From the NCBI GenBank assembly GCA_002319925.1, contig DCFP01000113.1, positions 1 through 7,537 of the forward strand: a DNA stretch of 7,537 nt, in the 5' to 3' direction. The notes beneath the pieces were generated by a model. It had not been told where the DNA came from. It worked only from the letters and a program-made list of their open reading frames with translations, and made no database searches. Of the stretch, positions 1 to 6,204 are shown piece by piece (the first letter of the stretch is position 1; the number at the start of each line of letters is the position of its first letter). The stretch comes from Holophagaceae bacterium UBA1801 (lineage in GTDB: Bacteria; Acidobacteriota; Holophagae; Holophagales; Holophagaceae). The translations under genes were made by a program, and so were the position numbers.

Positions 1-344
1 TTCCGCTTGCCCTTGCGGGTGCGGGCGTTGGTGTGCGTGCGCTGGCCACGGCAGGGCAGGCCCTTGCGGTGCCGGACGCCGCGGTAGCTTCCGATATCCA
101 TCAGGCGCTTGATGTCGAGCCCGATGTTCTTGCGCAGATCGCCTTCCACCGTCTCTTCGGTGGTGATGACGCGGCGGATCCGCCCGATCTCGTCTTCGGT
201 CAGGTCGCGCACCATGGTGCCGTAACCGACCTTGGCGCGGTCGAGGATCGTGTGCGCCTTGGGGCGCCCGATTCCGTAAATGTAAGTGAGGGCGATCTCG
301 ACTCGCTTGTTGGCGGGCAGATCAACTCCTGCGATGCGTGCCAT
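1..344 (-). CDS. rpsM: 30S ribosomal protein S13 (uS13), 3' end cut by window edge
   Basis: S13 sits in the head of the 30S subunit, where it contacts the P-site tRNA and forms bridges to the 50S subunit. The reading frame starts MARIAGVDLPANKRVEIALT, the classic S13 N-terminus, followed by YIYGIGRPKA and, near the C-terminal tail, the conserved GSYRGVRHRKGLPCRGQRT region and TRKGK. 114 codons plus two bases are visible; family members are usually about 118-126 residues, so only the basic tail is missing. The ATG at 344-342 is preceded by a strong Shine-Dalgarno, TAAGGAGG (356-349), whose first three bases are the rpmJ stop codon, so translation is probably coupled to rpmJ. It is the first alpha-operon gene here; rpsK, rpsD and rpoA would be expected further left (inference from family gene order). 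Confidence 0.97.
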   Translation of the reverse strand, partial: MARIAGVDLPANKRVEIALTYIYGIGRPKAHTILDRAKVGYGTMVRDLTEDEIGRIRRVITTEETVEGDLRKNIGLDIKRLMDIGSYRGVRHRKGLPCRGQRTHTNARTRKGKR

Positions 345-353
345 GCCGCCTCC

Positions 354-470
354 TTAGCCTTGACGCTGCTTGTGCTTGGGGTTCTTCTTGCAGATGATCC
401 GGATGATGCCTTCGCGCCGGACCACCTTGCAGTGCTCGCACAGCTTCTTGATAGAGGGCCGTACTTTCAT
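354..470 (-). CDS. rpmJ: 50S ribosomal protein L36 (bL36), zinc-binding form
   Basis: This 38-codon gene encodes a protein starting MKVRPSIKKLCEHCKVV and ending KHKQRQG, almost identical in plan to E. coli L36. It is a small zinc-ribbon protein that stabilises 23S rRNA near the peptidyl transferase region of the 50S subunit. The zinc ligands are all present: Cys11, Cys14, Cys27 and His33, so this is the zinc-binding (C+) form rather than the cysteine-free paralogue made under zinc starvation in some bacteria. The ATG at 470-468 has AGGGG about 6 nt upstream. The gap to infA is 23 nt and the gap to rpsM 9 nt. Its TAA stop forms part of the rpsM Shine-Dalgarno. Confidence 0.97.
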   Translation of the reverse strand: MKVRPSIKKLCEHCKVVRREGIIRIICKKNPKHKQRQG

Positions 471-493
471 GGTTTCCCCTGGTTGAGTTTCAG

Positions 494-712
494 TTACTTG
501 AATCGATAGATGATGCGGCCCCGGGTGAGGTCGTAGGGAGTCACCTCCACGAGAACCCGGTCGCCAGGGAGGATGCGGATGAAGTTCTTCCTCATCTTCC
601 CGCTGATGTGCGCAAGCACCTGGTGCTTGTTCTCCAGCTCGACACGGAAGACCGCGTTGGGCAACGACTCCACCACTGTGGCTTCTAGCTCAATGGCTTC
701 TTCTTTGCTCAA
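494..712 (-). CDS. infA: Translation initiation factor IF-1, TTG start
   Basis: IF-1 binds the 30S A site during initiation and helps IF-2 and IF-3 select the initiator tRNA. The 72-residue product has the exact family length and the single OB-fold sequence: FRVELENKHQVLAHISGKMR (residues 22-41), then NFIRILPGDRVLVEVTPYDL and a GRIIYRFK end. The start codon is TTG (712-710). It is favoured because it gives the canonical N-terminus (MSKEEAIELEATVVESLPN) and has AAGGAG at 723-718, 5 nt upstream; no ATG in the frame gives a full protein. The TTG overlaps the adk TGA as TTGA, a 4-nt overlap that implies coupling to adk. The position, after adk and before rpmJ, resembles the Bacillus-type order but without map between. 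Confidence 0.97.
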   Translation of the reverse strand: MSKEEAIELEATVVESLPNAVFRVELENKHQVLAHISGKMRKNFIRILPGDRVLVEVTPYDLTRGRIIYRFK

Positions 713-1362
713 GCGTTCTCCTTGAAAAGCTTCGAAACGGTCACAAACACTTTGTCCGGCGTGTTGTTTCCATCCACGAGCCGGTAGTGCTTGCCGCCCC
801 GGTAGAAGTCCACCATCGGCTGGAAGGTCGCGTTGAACTCGGCCATCCGGCTCTTGAAGGCCTCGGAGGAGTCATCGGCGCGGTGCTTCAGAGGACTGCC
901 GCACTTGTCGCAGATGTTTTCCACTTTGGGGGGCTTGTTCTGCAGGTGATAAATGGCGCCGCAGTCGTTGTTGCTGCATACGCGACGGCCCACCACCCGC
1001 GCTTCCAAGACATTCTCGGGAACTTCGATGTCGACTACGAGCCCTGTCTCGATGGCCTGTGAGGAGAGGAAAGTCCCGAGGGCCTGAGCTTGTTGAAGGG
1101 TTCGTGGGTAGCCATCGAACAGCACGTCGTGAGTCTCGCCTTGCAGCCGCGCAAAGACCAGTCCATTGACAGTGTCGTCGTCCACGAGTTTACCAGCGGC
1201 CATGATGGCCTTGGCCCGAAGGCCAATTTCCGTTCCTTTCGAAACGGCATCTCTCAGAATATCTCCGGTTGAGAGATGAGTCAAAGTGAATTCACCCACC
1301 AATTGCTTGGCAGTGGTTCCCTTTCCGCATCCCGGAGGTCCAAGAAGAATATGTACTTTCAT
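709..1362 (-). CDS. adk: Adenylate kinase with four-cysteine zinc LID
   Basis: Adenylate kinase catalyses ATP + AMP = 2 ADP and balances the adenylate pool in the cytoplasm. The 217-residue product has the P-loop GPPGCGKGT (residues 8-16), the AMP-binding region around THLSTGDILRDAV (28-40), the DGYPRT motif (83-88), RRV at 126-128 opening the LID, and HRADD (160-164). The LID is of the long zinc-binding type, with Cys129, Cys134, Cys151 and Cys154. The first pair is spaced C-X4-C rather than the more usual C-X2-C. The ATG at 1362 overlaps the secY TGA as ATGA, and the adk TGA overlaps the infA TTG. Linkage of adk with secY is widespread in bacteria outside the Enterobacteria. Residues needed for catalysis all seem present, so it should be active. 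Confidence 0.97.
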   Translation of the reverse strand: MKVHILLGPPGCGKGTTAKQLVGEFTLTHLSTGDILRDAVSKGTEIGLRAKAIMAAGKLVDDDTVNGLVFARLQGETHDVLFDGYPRTLQQAQALGTFLSSQAIETGLVVDIEVPENVLEARVVGRRVCSNNDCGAIYHLQNKPPKVENICDKCGSPLKHRADDSSEAFKSRMAEFNATFQPMVDFYRGGKHYRLVDGNNTPDKVFVTVSKLFKENA

Positions 1363-2708
1363 TTCGCTCTTCCTCCCACGCGGGCCAGCCGGCCCCCACC
1401 TCGAATGCGACCCTGCTCCAGGAAGCCATCGTAGGAGCGCATGATCTGGTAGCTCTCGATCTGAGAGACCGTGTCCATGGCCACGCCTACGACGATCAGG
1501 AGGGATGTGCCGCCGAAGTAGAAGTTGAGACCCTGAATATTATTGAGAATGAGCATGGGCACCAACGAAACCGCAGCCAGATATACGGCTCCCGCGAAGG
1601 TAAGCTTCGACAGGATGCTGTCCATGTAGATGCTGGTTTCCTTTCCGGGTCTGATGCCCGGAATGTACCCGCCGGACCGCTTCATGTTCTCGGCGGTCTC
1701 GTCGGGGTTGAATACGATGCTGGTGTAAAAGAAGGCAAAGAAGACCACTGTCGCCACAAACACTGCGGTGTAGATCCCGAAGTGGGTCTGGGGACTGATG
1801 TATCCGGATGCCTTGCCCAGCCAAGCCCACTGAGTGAACTGGGCGATGGTGGCGGGGAAGAAGATGACCGAGCTGGCGAAGATGACTGGCATCACGCCTG
1901 CGGTGTTCAGCTTCAAGGGAAGGTAGGAACTGCGCTGGCTGGCCATCCGGGAGGAATCCACCCGTCGGGCGTAGTTGATGGGAATCCGCCGGTAGGCGTT
2001 CTCCACCAGGACCACCACGATCAGTACTGCAGCCATGGCGGCCACGAGCAGGAAATACACGCCGATCGGGGTCGAAGTGGCCGGGTCCTGGATCGATTTC
2101 GAAGCCAGCGAAAATACGGTGTTCATGCCTTTTGGCAACCCAGCCACGATGCCAGCAAAGATGAGCAGGGAAGCTCCATTTCCGACGCCGTGGGCGGAGA
2201 TCTGCTCGCCGATCCACATGACGAAGATGGAACCGGTGGCCAAGGTGAAACCACAGAGCAGCTTGAAGCCGATGCCGGTCATCACAACCACGTTGGGCCC
2301 CTGGGCCTGGGCCAAGGTCGCCACGCCGAAGCCCTGGATGAAGGCCAGGAAGAACGTCAGGTAGCGGGTCCACTCGTTGATCTTCTGCCGGCCGGCTTCA
2401 CCCTCCTTCTTCTGGAGGTTCTCCAAGGTCGGCACCACGGCTCCCATCAGCTGCAGCACGATGCTGGAGGTGATGTAGGGCGTGATGCCCAGCGAGAACA
2501 CCGAGAAGCGCTTGAAGGCGCCGCCGGACAACAGATCCACCACGTTGAAAAGATCGCCGCTCTTGCCAAAGCTCTTGGCGAGTTCTTCAGCGTTCACACC
2601 GGGCACGGACACGGCGACACCGAGCCGGAAGATCACCAGCATGACCAGCGTGAAGATCAGGCGCTTGCGTAGTTCCGGATTCGAGAACAGCTGGCGGAGT
2701 TTATTCAT
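1359..2708 (-). CDS. secY: Protein translocase channel subunit SecY
   Basis: SecY is the pore of the SecYEG translocon in the inner membrane; it works with SecA and with ribosomes to export or insert proteins. The 449-residue product is full length for the family and shows about ten hydrophobic segments, roughly at 17-36, 71-93, 115-135, 143-166, 178-196, 214-236, 268-291, 310-333, 367-388 and 398-414. Family motifs include LGITPYI (73-79, end of the plug/TM2 region), GEQISAHGVGNG (167-178), RRIPINYARR (240-249), LKLNTAGVMP (265-274) and the SecA/ribosome-contacting loop with GGYIPGIRPG (346-355). The C-terminal tail is basic. The start ATG at 2708-2706 is 12 nt after the rplO stop; its Shine-Dalgarno (AAAGG) is weaker and about 9 nt away. 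It overlaps adk by 4 nt. Confidence 0.98.
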   Translation of the reverse strand: MNKLRQLFSNPELRKRLIFTLVMLVIFRLGVAVSVPGVNAEELAKSFGKSGDLFNVVDLLSGGAFKRFSVFSLGITPYITSSIVLQLMGAVVPTLENLQKKEGEAGRQKINEWTRYLTFFLAFIQGFGVATLAQAQGPNVVVMTGIGFKLLCGFTLATGSIFVMWIGEQISAHGVGNGASLLIFAGIVAGLPKGMNTVFSLASKSIQDPATSTPIGVYFLLVAAMAAVLIVVVLVENAYRRIPINYARRVDSSRMASQRSSYLPLKLNTAGVMPVIFASSVIFFPATIAQFTQWAWLGKASGYISPQTHFGIYTAVFVATVVFFAFFYTSIVFNPDETAENMKRSGGYIPGIRPGKETSIYMDSILSKLTFAGAVYLAAVSLVPMLILNNIQGLNFYFGGTSLLIVVGVAMDTVSQIESYQIMRSYDGFLEQGRIRGGGRLARVGGRAK

Positions 2709-2720
2709 CCAATGATGCCT

Positions 2721-3182
2721 TTACTCAGCGGACTTCTGGCAGGGTTCCTGGATGGTGCCGCCCTTGGCCAGGATGGCTTCGCGCGCGCCCTTGGTCACGC
2801 GATCGGCGACCACAGTGACCTTGCAGGTGAGCTCGCCGGAGGCCAGGACCACGATCTTCTCGATCTTGGAGCCCACGAGCTGCTTGTCGCGCAGGGATTC
2901 GAGGCACACCGTCTCGCCATCCTTGAAGTGGATGGAGATGAAGGAAAGGCCCACTTCCTGGGTCACGGGAGCGAAGATGTTGGTGAAGCCGCGCTTGGGA
3001 AGGCGTCGGTGCAGAGGCATCTGGCCGCCCTCGAAGCCGCGCTGGGAGCTGTAGCCACGGCGGGACTTCTGGCCCTTCTCGCCGCGGGTCGCGGTCTTGC
3101 CCATGCCGGAGCCCATGCCGCGGCCCACGCGCTTGCGATTCTTGACGGCACCCTCGGCGGGTTTGAGTTCATTAAGTTTCAT
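2721..3182 (-). CDS. rplO: 50S ribosomal protein L15 (uL15)
   Basis: L15 is a late-assembly 50S protein whose glycine- and arginine-rich N-terminal extension threads into 23S rRNA. The 153-residue product starts MKLNELKPAEGAVKNRKRVG, continues with the diagnostic GRGMGSGMGKTATRGEKGQK and SRRGYSSQRGFEGGQMPLHR segments, then RLPKRGFTN, and ends in the globular domain with VLASGELTCKVTVVADRVTK. The length matches the family (about 145-150 residues). The ATG at 3182-3180 lies 3 nt after the rpmD stop, with AAGGGG immediately before that stop codon. The next gene is secY after 12 nt, which is the standard order. Confidence 0.98.
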   Translation of the reverse strand: MKLNELKPAEGAVKNRKRVGRGMGSGMGKTATRGEKGQKSRRGYSSQRGFEGGQMPLHRRLPKRGFTNIFAPVTQEVGLSFISIHFKDGETVCLESLRDKQLVGSKIEKIVVLASGELTCKVTVVADRVTKGAREAILAKGGTIQEPCQKSAE

Positions 3183-3185
3183 GAC

Positions 3186-3383
3186 TTACCCCTTCACCGT
3201 GACGTCGATGAGATAGGGAATGCGCTTGACGATGCCGTGGACGTTCGGCGTGTACTCGCATTCCCTCGTATCCCCGATCTTCTTGAGGCCGAGGGTCTGG
3301 ACGAAAGCCCGGTGCTTGGGAACCGTGCAGATGGTGGAGCGCTTCAAGGTCAGGACGACCTTCTTTCCAATCAACTGGGACAT
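3186..3383 (-). CDS. rpmD: 50S ribosomal protein L30 (uL30)
   Basis: L30 is a small 50S protein that binds 23S rRNA and is missing from some bacterial lineages. The 65-residue product has the family core: VVLTLKRSTICTVPKHRAFV, then TLGLKKIGDTRECEYTPNVH and GIVKRIPYLIDVTV. The ATG at 3383-3381 directly follows the rpsE TAA with no spacer (TAAATG). Its Shine-Dalgarno, GGAGG, therefore lies within the last codons of rpsE, so the two genes must be tightly coupled. It is flanked by rpsE and rplO, as in most spc operons. Confidence 0.97.
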   Translation of the reverse strand: MSQLIGKKVVLTLKRSTICTVPKHRAFVQTLGLKKIGDTRECEYTPNVHGIVKRIPYLIDVTVKG

Positions 3384-3908
3384 TTAGGCCTCCGCCTGAT
3401 CCAGGCCACGGTTGGTCATGACCGTGTAGGGATCCATGAGGTTCTCGAAACCCTTGAACGTGGCGCGGACCACGTTGTGGGGATTGGAGGAACCGAGGCT
3501 CTTGGTGAGCACGTTGTTGATGCCGGCCGCTTCCATGATGGCGCGTACCGCGGCGCCGGCGATGACGCCGGTGCCCTCAGGGGCGGGCTTCATGAGCACG
3601 GAACCGCTGCCGAACCGGCCGGTGACGGGATGGGGAATGGAGCCGGTGGGGGTCACGGGAACGCGCATCATGTTGCGCTTGGCGCTCTCGATGCCCTTCT
3701 TGATCGCGGAAGGCACTTCGAGTGCCTTGCCGAGGCCGAAACCGACCTTGCCATTGCCGTCGCCGACAACGACCAAAGCGGAGAAGGAGAAGTTCTTGCC
3801 CCCCTTCACGACCTTGGTGACGCGGCCCACGTAGATGACCTGATCCTTGAATTCGCTGCCCAGCTGCGCGGCTTCCTGGGTGTTCTTGTCGGTATTAGGC
3901 ATTGCCAT
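3384..3908 (-). CDS. rpsE: 30S ribosomal protein S5 (uS5)
   Basis: S5 lies on the solvent side of the 30S near the mRNA entry site and affects decoding accuracy. The 174-residue product has the N-terminal S5 double-stranded-RNA-binding-like domain (about residues 22-85), seen as VIYVGRVTKVVKGGKNFSFS followed by ALVVVGDGNGKVGFGLGKAL. The C-terminal domain is marked by KPAPEGTGVIAGAAVRAIME and GSSNPHNVVRATFKG. The VKGG-x-FSF loop, where spectinomycin-resistance changes occur in E. coli, looks wild type. Two ATGs are in frame: 3908 and 3902. The first is chosen because GGAGG is about 7 nt upstream of it and about 13 nt from the second. The Shine-Dalgarno overlaps the rplR stop (TGAGGAGG). Confidence 0.97.
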   Translation of the reverse strand: MAMPNTDKNTQEAAQLGSEFKDQVIYVGRVTKVVKGGKNFSFSALVVVGDGNGKVGFGLGKALEVPSAIKKGIESAKRNMMRVPVTPTGSIPHPVTGRFGSGSVLMKPAPEGTGVIAGAAVRAIMEAAGINNVLTKSLGSSNPHNVVRATFKGFENLMDPYTVMTNRGLDQAEA

Positions 3909-3919
3909 GGGGCCCCTCC

Positions 3920-4282
3920 TCAGAACTGGAGCCCGGCGGCGCGGGCGCTGTCGGCCAACGCTTTAACGCGGCCGTGGTAGACGTAGCCATTGCGGTCAAA
4001 AACCACCGCGGTGATGCCCTTCTCTTTTAAGCGGGCGGCGATGCTGGCACCGACAGCCTTGGCGGCTTCGATGTTGGCGCCGTTCTTGAGCGACCCGCGC
4101 AGATCCTTCTCCAGGCTGGAGGCGGCGGCCAGGGTCACACCCTTGCTGTCGTCCACGGCCTGCACATAGATGCGGTTGAGGCTCTTGTAGATGGTCAGGC
4201 GCGGTCGCTCGGGTGTGCCGGCGATGCGGCCGCGAATGCGCTTCTTGGTCTGCTCTCGGCGAAGTTGGAGGTTGTTGGTCAT
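3920..4282 (-). CDS. rplR: 50S ribosomal protein L18 (uL18)
   Basis: L18 binds 5S rRNA and, together with L5, attaches it to the 50S central protuberance. The 120-residue product has the expected basic N-terminal tail (RREQTKKRIRGRIAGTPERP), then RLTIYKSLNRIYVQAVDD, a middle helix rich in alanine (IEAAKAVGASIAARLKEKGI) and the closing FDRNGYVYHGRVKALADSAR plus AAGLQF, as in most members. Length is typical (about 117-122). The ATG at 4282-4280 follows the rplF stop by 9 nt, with the Shine-Dalgarno (AAGGGG) overlapping that TAA. Confidence 0.98.
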   Translation of the reverse strand: MTNNLQLRREQTKKRIRGRIAGTPERPRLTIYKSLNRIYVQAVDDSKGVTLAAASSLEKDLRGSLKNGANIEAAKAVGASIAARLKEKGITAVVFDRNGYVYHGRVKALADSARAAGLQF

Positions 4283-4291
4283 GTTTTCCCC

Positions 4292-4828
4292 TTACTTCCC
4301 GGTCTTGCCGGCCTTGCGGCGGATGACTTCGCCGGTGTACATGACGCCCTTGCCCTTGTAAGGCTCAGGCTTGCGGAACTTCCGGATGTCGGCGGCCACC
4401 TGGCCCACCAGCTGGCGGTCGATGCCCGTCACGATGACATGCGTGTTCTTCTCGACGGCGATGCCGATGCCGGCCGGCGCGTCATAGAAGATCGGGTGGC
4501 TGTAGCCGAGGTCGAGGCGGAGCTTGGCGCCGTCCATGGCGGCCTTGTAGCCGACGCCGACGATGTCGAGTTCCTTCTTCCAGCCCGTGGTCACTCCGAG
4601 CACGGCGTTGTTGAGGAGGGCGCGGGTAAGTCCGTGGAAGGCGCGGTTCCGGGCTTCGTCATTGGGCCTGGCCAAGACGACGGAATCGGCCTGAACGTCG
4701 ACGGTGATTCCCGTGGGAATCGGGCAGGTGACTTTGCCCTTGGTACCCTCGACCACAGCCTCGGCCCCGTGGACGGTCACTTTGACGCCTTTCGGCAGTG
4801 CCACTGGCTTTTTTCCGATTCGAGACAT
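4292..4828 (-). CDS. rplF: 50S ribosomal protein L6 (uL6)
   Basis: L6 lies next to the sarcin-ricin loop and the GTPase-associated region of the 50S subunit. The 178-residue product begins MSRIGKKPVALPKGVKV and contains two L6 repeats (about residues 1-80 and 81-170). It ends with the family signature region PEPYKGKGVMYTGEVIRRKA followed by GKTGK. The frame stays open upstream to 4891, but the start is set at 4828: the protein then begins exactly where L6 proteins begin, with AAGGA about 7 nt upstream. A start at 4891 would put 21 unrelated residues in front and overlap rpsH. The 34-nt gap to rpsH is the longest one in the downstream part of the operon. Confidence 0.97.
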   Translation of the reverse strand: MSRIGKKPVALPKGVKVTVHGAEAVVEGTKGKVTCPIPTGITVDVQADSVVLARPNDEARNRAFHGLTRALLNNAVLGVTTGWKKELDIVGVGYKAAMDGAKLRLDLGYSHPIFYDAPAGIGIAVEKNTHVIVTGIDRQLVGQVAADIRKFRKPEPYKGKGVMYTGEVIRRKAGKTGK

Positions 4829-4862
4829 GGTTGAATCCTTGGAATGGGTGGAAACGAATTGA

Positions 4863-5258
4863 CTACCAGACGTGGGCCAGGACTTCGCCACCCAGGTTCT
4901 GCTTGCGGGCTTCCTTGCCCGTCAACAGACCCTTGGGAGTGGTGAGGATGGCGATGCCGAGTCCGCCGTTGACCTCGGGAATCTCCTTGACGCCCGCGTA
5001 AACGCGGAGGCCGGGGCTGGAGATGCGCTTGAGGCCGTGGATGACGGACTGACCGTTCTTCACGTACTTCAGGTTGACGACGATGTAGTTCCGGCCTTCG
5101 TGCTCCACGCTCTTGAAGCCGTGGATGTAGCCCTCGCGCTTGAGGACTTCAGAAAGACGCTCTTTCATGCTGGAGGCGGGAATGACTACGGCATCGTGGC
5201 CGGCCATGATGCCGTTGCGGATGCGGGTCAGGTAATCAGCGATGGGATCGGTGTGCAT
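4863..5258 (-). CDS. rpsH: 30S ribosomal protein S8 (uS8)
   Basis: S8 is a primary 16S rRNA-binding protein that recognises helix 21 in the central domain. In E. coli it also represses the spc operon by binding mRNA around the rplE start. The 131-residue product starts MHTDPIADYLTRIRNG, with IPASSMKERLSEVLKREGYI in the N-terminal domain. The C-terminal RNA-binding domain has the signatures RISSPGLRVYAGVKEIP (about 79-95) and GLGIAILTTPKGLLTGKEAR (about 99-118), ending GGEVLAHVW. Length is standard (130-132). The start ATG is 12 nt after the rpsN stop with AGAGGAAA before it. Given the unusual leader upstream of rplE, this is the obvious candidate repressor for the operon (inference). Confidence 0.98.
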   Translation of the reverse strand: MHTDPIADYLTRIRNGIMAGHDAVVIPASSMKERLSEVLKREGYIHGFKSVEHEGRNYIVVNLKYVKNGQSVIHGLKRISSPGLRVYAGVKEIPEVNGGLGIAILTTPKGLLTGKEARKQNLGGEVLAHVW

Positions 5259-5270
5259 GGTTTCCTCTTC

Positions 5271-5456
5271 TTACCAGGAGGACTTCTGAACGCCGGGAAG
5301 CTCGCCTGCGAGGGCGTGTTTCCGGAAGCAGAGACGGCAGAGATCGAACTTGCGCATATAGCCGCGGGGACGTCCGCAGACCTTGCAGCGGTTGCGATGC
5401 TGGGTCGAGAACTTGGGCTTGGATGCGTCTTTGTAGCGTTTTGCGGTGCGGGCCAT
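5271..5456 (-). CDS. rpsN: 30S ribosomal protein S14, zinc-binding type (uS14, type Z)
   Basis: S14 is a head protein of the 30S subunit. This 61-residue product is the short zinc-finger form (often named rpsZ or rpsN type Z) rather than the roughly 100-residue cysteine-free form of E. coli. The two CxxC pairs are intact, at Cys24/Cys27 (CKVC) and Cys40/Cys43 (CRLC), within NRCKVCGRPRGYMRKFDLCR. The C-terminus GELPGVQKSSW is the conserved S14 end. The ATG at 5456-5454 is 12 nt after the rplE stop with AGGAGA upstream. Position between rplE and rpsH is canonical. Confidence 0.98.
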   Translation of the reverse strand: MARTAKRYKDASKPKFSTQHRNRCKVCGRPRGYMRKFDLCRLCFRKHALAGELPGVQKSSW

Positions 5457-5468
5457 GGGTTCTCCTGA

Positions 5469-6023
5469 CTACTTGCGGAAGGGCATGCCCAGGTGGGTGA
5501 GCATGGCGCGGGCTTCTGCGTCGTTGGGGGCGGAGGTCACGAAGGTGATGTTCATGCCCTTGACCTTCTCGACCTTGGAGTAGTCGATCTCCTGGAAGAT
5601 CAGCTGATCCTTGAGGCCCAGGGTGTAGTTGCCGCGGCCATCGAAGGATTTGGTCGGCACGCCGCGGAAATCGCGGACGCGGGGAAGGGACAAGGTCACC
5701 AGACGATCGAAGAACTCCCACATGCGGGGACCACGCAAGGTCACCATGCAGGCGATGGGCATGCCGGCACGCAGCTTGAACTGCGCGACGCTCTTCTTCG
5801 CCTTGCGGATGACTGCCTTCTGGCCAGCGATGGAGGTGAGTTCGTCCACGGCGACATCGAGAACCTTGATGTTCTGTATGGCATCGCCGACGCCCATGTT
5901 GATGACGATTTTCTGGAGCCGGGGCACCTGCATGGCAGATGTGTATCCGAATTCCTCTTTGAGCTTGGGCACCGCTTCGGTGCGGTAGCGAGCCTTGATG
6001 CGGGGCTCCGCAGCAGTTGGCAT
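5469..6023 (-). CDS. rplE: 50S ribosomal protein L5 (uL5)
   Basis: L5 anchors 5S rRNA in the central protuberance and touches the P-site tRNA. With this start the product is 184 residues, close to the usual 179-185. Motifs seen: MQVPRLQKIVINMGVGDAI, SIAGQKAVIRKAKKSVAQFK, the MVTLRGPRMWEFFDRL stretch, RVRDFRGVPTKSFDGRGNYT and the final THLGMPFRK. Two in-frame ATGs exist, at 6035 and 6023. The second is preferred: GGAGG lies 6 nt upstream of it (6034-6030), whereas the ATG at 6035 overlaps this Shine-Dalgarno and has no good one of its own. The gene is separated from rplX by 275 nt, unusually far for this operon. Confidence 0.96.
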   Translation of the reverse strand: MPTAAEPRIKARYRTEAVPKLKEEFGYTSAMQVPRLQKIVINMGVGDAIQNIKVLDVAVDELTSIAGQKAVIRKAKKSVAQFKLRAGMPIACMVTLRGPRMWEFFDRLVTLSLPRVRDFRGVPTKSFDGRGNYTLGLKDQLIFQEIDYSKVEKVKGMNITFVTSAPNDAEARAMLTHLGMPFRK

Positions 6024-6040
6024 CGTTTCCTCCATTTCCG

Positions 6041-6058
6041 GGGAGCGACTACGCCCCC
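6041..6058 (-). promoter_or_regulatory. Possible leader hairpin before the rplE ribosome-binding site
   Basis: In the mRNA sense, 6058-6052 (GGGGGCG) can pair with 6047-6041 (CGCTCCC) around the 4-nt loop TAGT, giving a 7-bp stem with one G-U pair. Its 3' side ends about 7 nt before the GGAGG of rplE. A structure so close to the ribosome-binding site could affect rplE translation. The junction is where S8 binds in the E. coli spc mRNA, but I do not see a clear copy of the S8-binding internal loop here, so the role is open. Confidence 0.35.
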
Positions 6059-6204
6059 AGGGTTCGGGAGAGCGAGAGGGCTTGGGTTCCGGCGATCCGG
6101 TCCGTTTCCTCTCAGCCTCGGTTGTGATTTCTCCGCAACAAGCGTCCCTGAAGCGGAATGGCTAGTATCTCGTACTTCTGCGCGAAAGGTAGAGAAAAGT
6201 TGTC

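Noticed and set aside
33..509. 158-codon open frame on the plus strand opposite rpsM, rpmJ and the infA end
   Set aside because: It is antisense to three well supported genes and spans their junctions; it is explained by codon bias.
1782..2672. 296-codon open frame on the plus strand opposite secY
   Set aside because: It is a His/Gly/Asp-rich reverse reading of the secY coding strand and has no ribosome-binding site or family resemblance.
2712..3980. 422-codon open frame on the plus strand across rplO, rpmD and rpsE
   Set aside because: It is antisense to three clear ribosomal protein genes. Its composition (runs of Gly, Ala, His, Asp, Leu) is what a G+C-rich coding strand gives when read backwards, and no family resemblance is seen.
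4829..4891. Longer start for rplF at 4891
   Set aside because: It adds 21 residues not seen in L6 and overlaps the end of rpsH; the ATG at 4828 has a Shine-Dalgarno and the standard N-terminus.
6024..6160. In-frame extension of rplE upstream of the chosen start
   Set aside because: The frame is open back to a TAG near 6160, but the only start codon in it is the ATG at 6035, which overlaps the Shine-Dalgarno used by the ATG at 6023. The extra residues do not look like L5.
6150..6200. Possible minus-strand promoter (GATACT near 6168-6163) driving rplE
   Set aside because: No -35 hexamer is found at a suitable distance, and the match to -10 is only partial.
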